Part shown: in pieces, positions 5,734-7,089 of the stretch
Position numbering within the stretch: position 1 is the stretch's first letter
How the letters are laid out: the number at the start of each line of letters is the position of its first letter
Source of the DNA: an uncultured Clostridia bacterium
GTDB taxonomy: Bacteria; Bacillota; Clostridia; Oscillospirales; Ruminococcaceae
Length of the DNA: 7,089 nt
Direction: 5' to 3'
Assembly: GCA_937894185.1 (NCBI GenBank)
Contig: CALCSA010000076.1
Coordinates: 1 to 7,089, forward strand
Position numbers and translations under genes: made by a program
The notes under the pieces: model-generated
What the model saw: the letters and a program-made list of their open reading frames with translations, nothing else
Told to the model about the DNA's origin: nothing
Databases searched by the model: none

Positions 5734-6335
5734 GGGCGCCCCCTCCTTTGTCGCGTATTGCCCTTTCTGCCTTCCAGCAGCTTTGCCACCAGAATCCCCG
5801 AGAGGATGGAGGCCCCCGACGCCACCCAAGTGGCGGGCATAATCTCCATGGGAGCCACCGAACCGGCGTTGGCCCGCAACAGGGCGGTGGTGGTGGGAAT
5901 TACCTGCAGGGAAGCGGTGTTGAGCACTACAAACATACACATGTAGTTGCTGGCCTCGGGACTGTGGCGGTTGAGAATATCCAGTTGGCGCATGGCGGCA
6001 ATTCCCAGAGGAGTGGCGGCGTTGCCCAACCCCAGCAGGTTAGCGGAAATATTCAGGCACATGGCCTGAGCCGCCGGGCTTTCCGCAGGCAGCCCCCGAA
6101 ATAACACCCGCACCGCCGGAGCAAACAGCTTGCTGATTCTCTCGGTGATTCCCGCCTTTTGAGCAATGCGCATCATGCCGCTCCACAGAGCCATGGAGCC
6201 TGCCAAAGTAATGGCCAGCTTGACCGCTCCGCCGCACTCGGTGATCGCTGCGTTGGACACCGCGCCCATTCGCCCAAGTCCGACGCCAAACACCACAGAA
6301 GCCGCTATTAATCCCGAGAAAATCCACTTCATCAT
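5730..6335 (-). CDS. spmA: Spore maturation protein A
   Basis: This 201-residue membrane protein of the Gate-domain family is the partner of SpmB. Hydrophobic segments lie at about 3-22, 40-57, 96-108, 132-150 and 168-187. Typical conserved stretches are GSMALWSGMMRIAQKAGI (about 46-63), NISANLLGLGNAATPLGI (about 94-111) and FVVLNTASLQVIPTTTALLR (about 134-153). The tail (RKGNTRQRRGRP) is strongly basic and probably cytosolic. The first of two adjacent ATGs (6335) fits better because GGGAG then lies about 9-10 bases upstream. The stop overlaps the spmB start by 4 bases, indicating coupled synthesis in equal amounts. In B. subtilis the pair follows dacB under sigma-E; no dacB lies upstream here, where the next gene is a divergent AbrB-type regulator. 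Confidence 0.93.
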   Translation of the reverse strand: MMKWIFSGLIAASVVFGVGLGRMGAVSNAAITECGGAVKLAITLAGSMALWSGMMRIAQKAGITERISKLFAPAVRVLFRGLPAESPAAQAMCLNISANLLGLGNAATPLGIAAMRQLDILNRHSPEASNYMCMFVVLNTASLQVIPTTTALLRANAGSVAPMEIMPATWVASGASILSGILVAKLLEGRKGNTRQRRGRP

Positions 6336-6360
6336 AACGTCTGTCTCCCTTATAAATCTT

Positions 6361-6389
6361 TGTATATCTTATGATTCAAAGCCGTTCAA
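6361..6389 (-). promoter_or_regulatory. Candidate promoter of spmA-spmB
   Basis: On the minus strand TTGAAC (6384-6389), a 17-base spacer and TATACA (6361-6366) form a sigma-A-like pair whose -10 ends 25 bases before the spmA start. A sporulation-sigma promoter would be expected from Bacillus, and the AT-rich stretch overlapping the -10 could hide one. I cannot single out a convincing sigma-E or sigma-G site. Confidence 0.5.
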
Positions 6390-6421
6390 ACATTCCTGCC
6401 ACAAACAGGGCAAAATGGGAA

Positions 6422-6450
6422 TTGACAATTGTTGCCATTCGAGTTATAAT
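6422..6450 (+). promoter_or_regulatory. Consensus sigma-A promoter of the abrB-family gene
   Basis: A perfect TTGACA (6422-6427), a 17-base spacer and a perfect TATAAT (6445-6450) lie 60 bases before the gene. Several TGGNA/TNCCA motifs, reported for B. subtilis AbrB binding, surround it (near 6417, 6433, 6457 and 6473). The ACAATTGT palindrome overlaps the -35. Self-repression by the encoded regulator would be typical, but it is inferred here. Confidence 0.88.
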
Positions 6451-6495
6451 GACAAATACCAACCAAAAAATGGAAGTTTCGATTGAATGGCTATT

Positions 6496-6504
6496 AAAAG
6501 GAGA
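6496..6504 (+). promoter_or_regulatory. Ribosome binding site deciding the abrB-family start
   Basis: AAAAGGAGA ends 6 bases before the ATG at 6511, with ideal spacing. It lies inside the longer reading that would begin at 6487, so it argues against that upstream ATG. Confidence 0.9.
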
Positions 6505-6510
6505 CTGTTT

Positions 6511-6759
6511 ATGAAATCGACCGGTATTGTGCGGAGAGTGGATGATCTGGGAAGGATTGTACTGCCTCGGGAACTGCGTAAGTTACTGGAAATTAACGAA
6601 AAAGACGAGTTGGAAATTTTTGTGGAAGGCAGCTCCATCATTTTGCAAAAACACCAGCCCAACTGTATTTTTTGCGGAAGTTCTAACGGCGTGGAAGTTT
6701 TTAAGGGAAAGAATATCTGCGTAGACTGCTTCAAAGAGCTTTCCGCAAAAAAAAAGTAA
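6511..6759 (+). CDS. abrB: AbrB-family transition-state regulator with four-cysteine tail
   Basis: This 82-residue DNA-binding regulator has an N-terminal swapped-hairpin AbrB domain at about 1-48. The signature MKSTGIVRRVDDLGRIVLPR, then ELRKLLEINEKDELEIFVEG, matches B. subtilis AbrB closely from memory; SpoVT and Abh share the fold. The C-terminal part differs from Bacillus: CIFC (52-55) and CVDC (70-73) form a CxxC-x14-CxxC pattern that could hold zinc, followed by a lysine-rich end. Similar tails occur in clostridial AbrB proteins as I recall. The ATG at 6511 is fixed by the upstream AAAAGGAGA. The gene has a consensus promoter, is more AT-rich than its neighbours, and ends with nine consecutive A residues before the stop. 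AbrB proteins repress post-exponential genes, so the divergent spmA could be a target, but that is inference. Confidence 0.9.
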   Translation: MKSTGIVRRVDDLGRIVLPRELRKLLEINEKDELEIFVEGSSIILQKHQPNCIFCGSSNGVEVFKGKNICVDCFKELSAKKK

Positions 6760-6773
6760 CCCCATCCATCAGT

Positions 6774-6845
6774 ACAGTCGAACATCGGTACACAGGTGTG
6801 ATGCAGGGGTTTGCACCAAAGTCGGATTGGTGCTCTTGCCCACCG
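6774..6845 (+). ncRNA. Potentially structured 3' untranslated region after abrB
   Basis: Between the abrB stop and the terminator at 6866 lie about 106 bases without a supported gene. GCACCAA (6813-6819) and TTGGTGC (6827-6833) form a perfect 7-bp stem with a 7-base loop. GGTG at 6795 and 6829 and CACC at 6814 and 6841 alternate, allowing exclusive alternative pairings, and GTAC blocks at 6774 and 6788 could pair too. I recognise no known RNA family. It could be a 3' UTR, a small RNA released from it, or nothing functional. Confidence 0.3.
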
Positions 6846-6865
6846 GACGCTTTGCGAATTCTGCA

Positions 6866-6897
6866 ACAGGCAATCCCAACCGGGATTGCCTGTTTTT
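6866..6897 (+). terminator. Strong rho-independent terminator downstream of abrB
   Basis: A perfect 12-bp stem, ACAGGCAATCCC with GGGATTGCCTGT, closes loop AACC and runs into five T (6893-6897). It is the strongest terminator in the window and ends the abrB transcript about 106 bases past its stop codon. Confidence 0.93.
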
Positions 6898-7089
6898 ATC
6901 GCGGTGCTGTTTCCTTCAGGCCGGGGGACACCTCCCATCCGCCAGCTTATCCTTCCAAGGAAAGCGGCGCCTGCCGCCCTTTGCGGACAAGAGTGCTATT
7001 TTCCCCACAATCTGACAAGCCCCTCTGCTATACTAATACGGCGTGACTCGGCGGGGGATTTCTTGTACATAGTTGGCTGAGCATTCATC
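6898..7089. other. Noncoding right end with promoter for an unseen gene
   Basis: No coding sequence with a credible start, ribosome site and family resemblance is visible here. There is a small GC-rich hairpin (GCGGC, loop GCCT, GCCGC at 6964-6977) and the promoter-like site at 7026-7034. The overlapping readings in this stretch look like chance frames. Confidence 0.6.
7026..7034 (+). promoter_or_regulatory. Extended -10 promoter element near the right edge
   Basis: TGCTATACT combines an extended -10 TG with the -10 box TATACT (7029-7034). The surrounding 11-mer CTGCTATACTA is identical to that of the promoter at 3788-3798. No good -35 box is seen at the usual distance, as is common for extended -10 promoters. 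It would drive a plus-strand gene starting beyond the window. Confidence 0.5.

Noticed and set aside
5734..5940. Longer reading of spmB starting inside spmA
   Set aside because: The added residues are an out-of-frame reading of spmA. AAAGGAGG and the ATGA overlap fix the start at 5733.
6487..6510. Upstream ATG for the AbrB-family gene
   Set aside because: No ribosome site precedes it, whereas AAAAGGAGA lies between it and the ATG at 6511, where the AbrB signature begins.
6813..6833. tRNA-like arm (7-bp stem with 7-base loop) after abrB
   Set aside because: No acceptor stem, D-arm or T-arm sequence surrounds it, so it is only an isolated hairpin.
6798..7080. Overlapping plus-strand frames after abrB
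   Set aside because: They run straight through a perfect terminator and have no family resemblance or credible ribosome site.

Overview
The window is a GC-rich piece of a Gram-positive, probably spore-forming, Clostridia-type chromosome. An Oscillospirales-like gut lineage is my guess from the GC content and gene mix, not something the sequence proves. The clues are purine-rich Shine-Dalgarno sites, sigma-A-type promoters, a spmA/spmB pair, an AbrB-type transition-state regulator and a COG2426 'small multidrug export' gene. There is no sign of phage, insertion sequence, CRISPR or RNA operon.

Left part (1-3580, minus strand): an operon xdhA-xdhB-xdhC, read right to left, encodes the molybdopterin, FAD and [2Fe-2S] subunits of a three-subunit xanthine dehydrogenase-type hydroxylase of the E. 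coli XdhABC type. The cistrons overlap by 8 and 4 bases, and xdhC runs off the left edge. The promoter lies at 3614-3642.

Middle (3581-4988): a divergent intergenic region carries promoters for both directions. To its right on the plus strand lie a COG2426 membrane protein gene (TTG start) and ruvC, the Holliday-junction resolvase gene. No ruvA or ruvB follows ruvC.

Right-centre (4989-6335): ruvC faces a convergent minus-strand pair, spmA-spmB (spore maturation proteins). Between them is the most unusual element of the window, a 176-bp tandem duplication. Each unit holds a terminator-like hairpin plus the last 43 codons (stop included) of spmB. The ruvC-proximal copy is a dead fragment with an in-frame stop.

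Right end (6336-7089): a divergent region with a consensus promoter drives an 82-aa AbrB-family regulator with a four-cysteine tail. It is followed by a potentially structured untranslated stretch, a very strong terminator, and a promoter-like site that probably serves a gene beyond the window.

I see no convincing new multi-gene system here. The genes are familiar, and the points worth a second look are the spmB-tail duplication, the operator-like repeat at the xdh promoter and the structured RNA after abrB.
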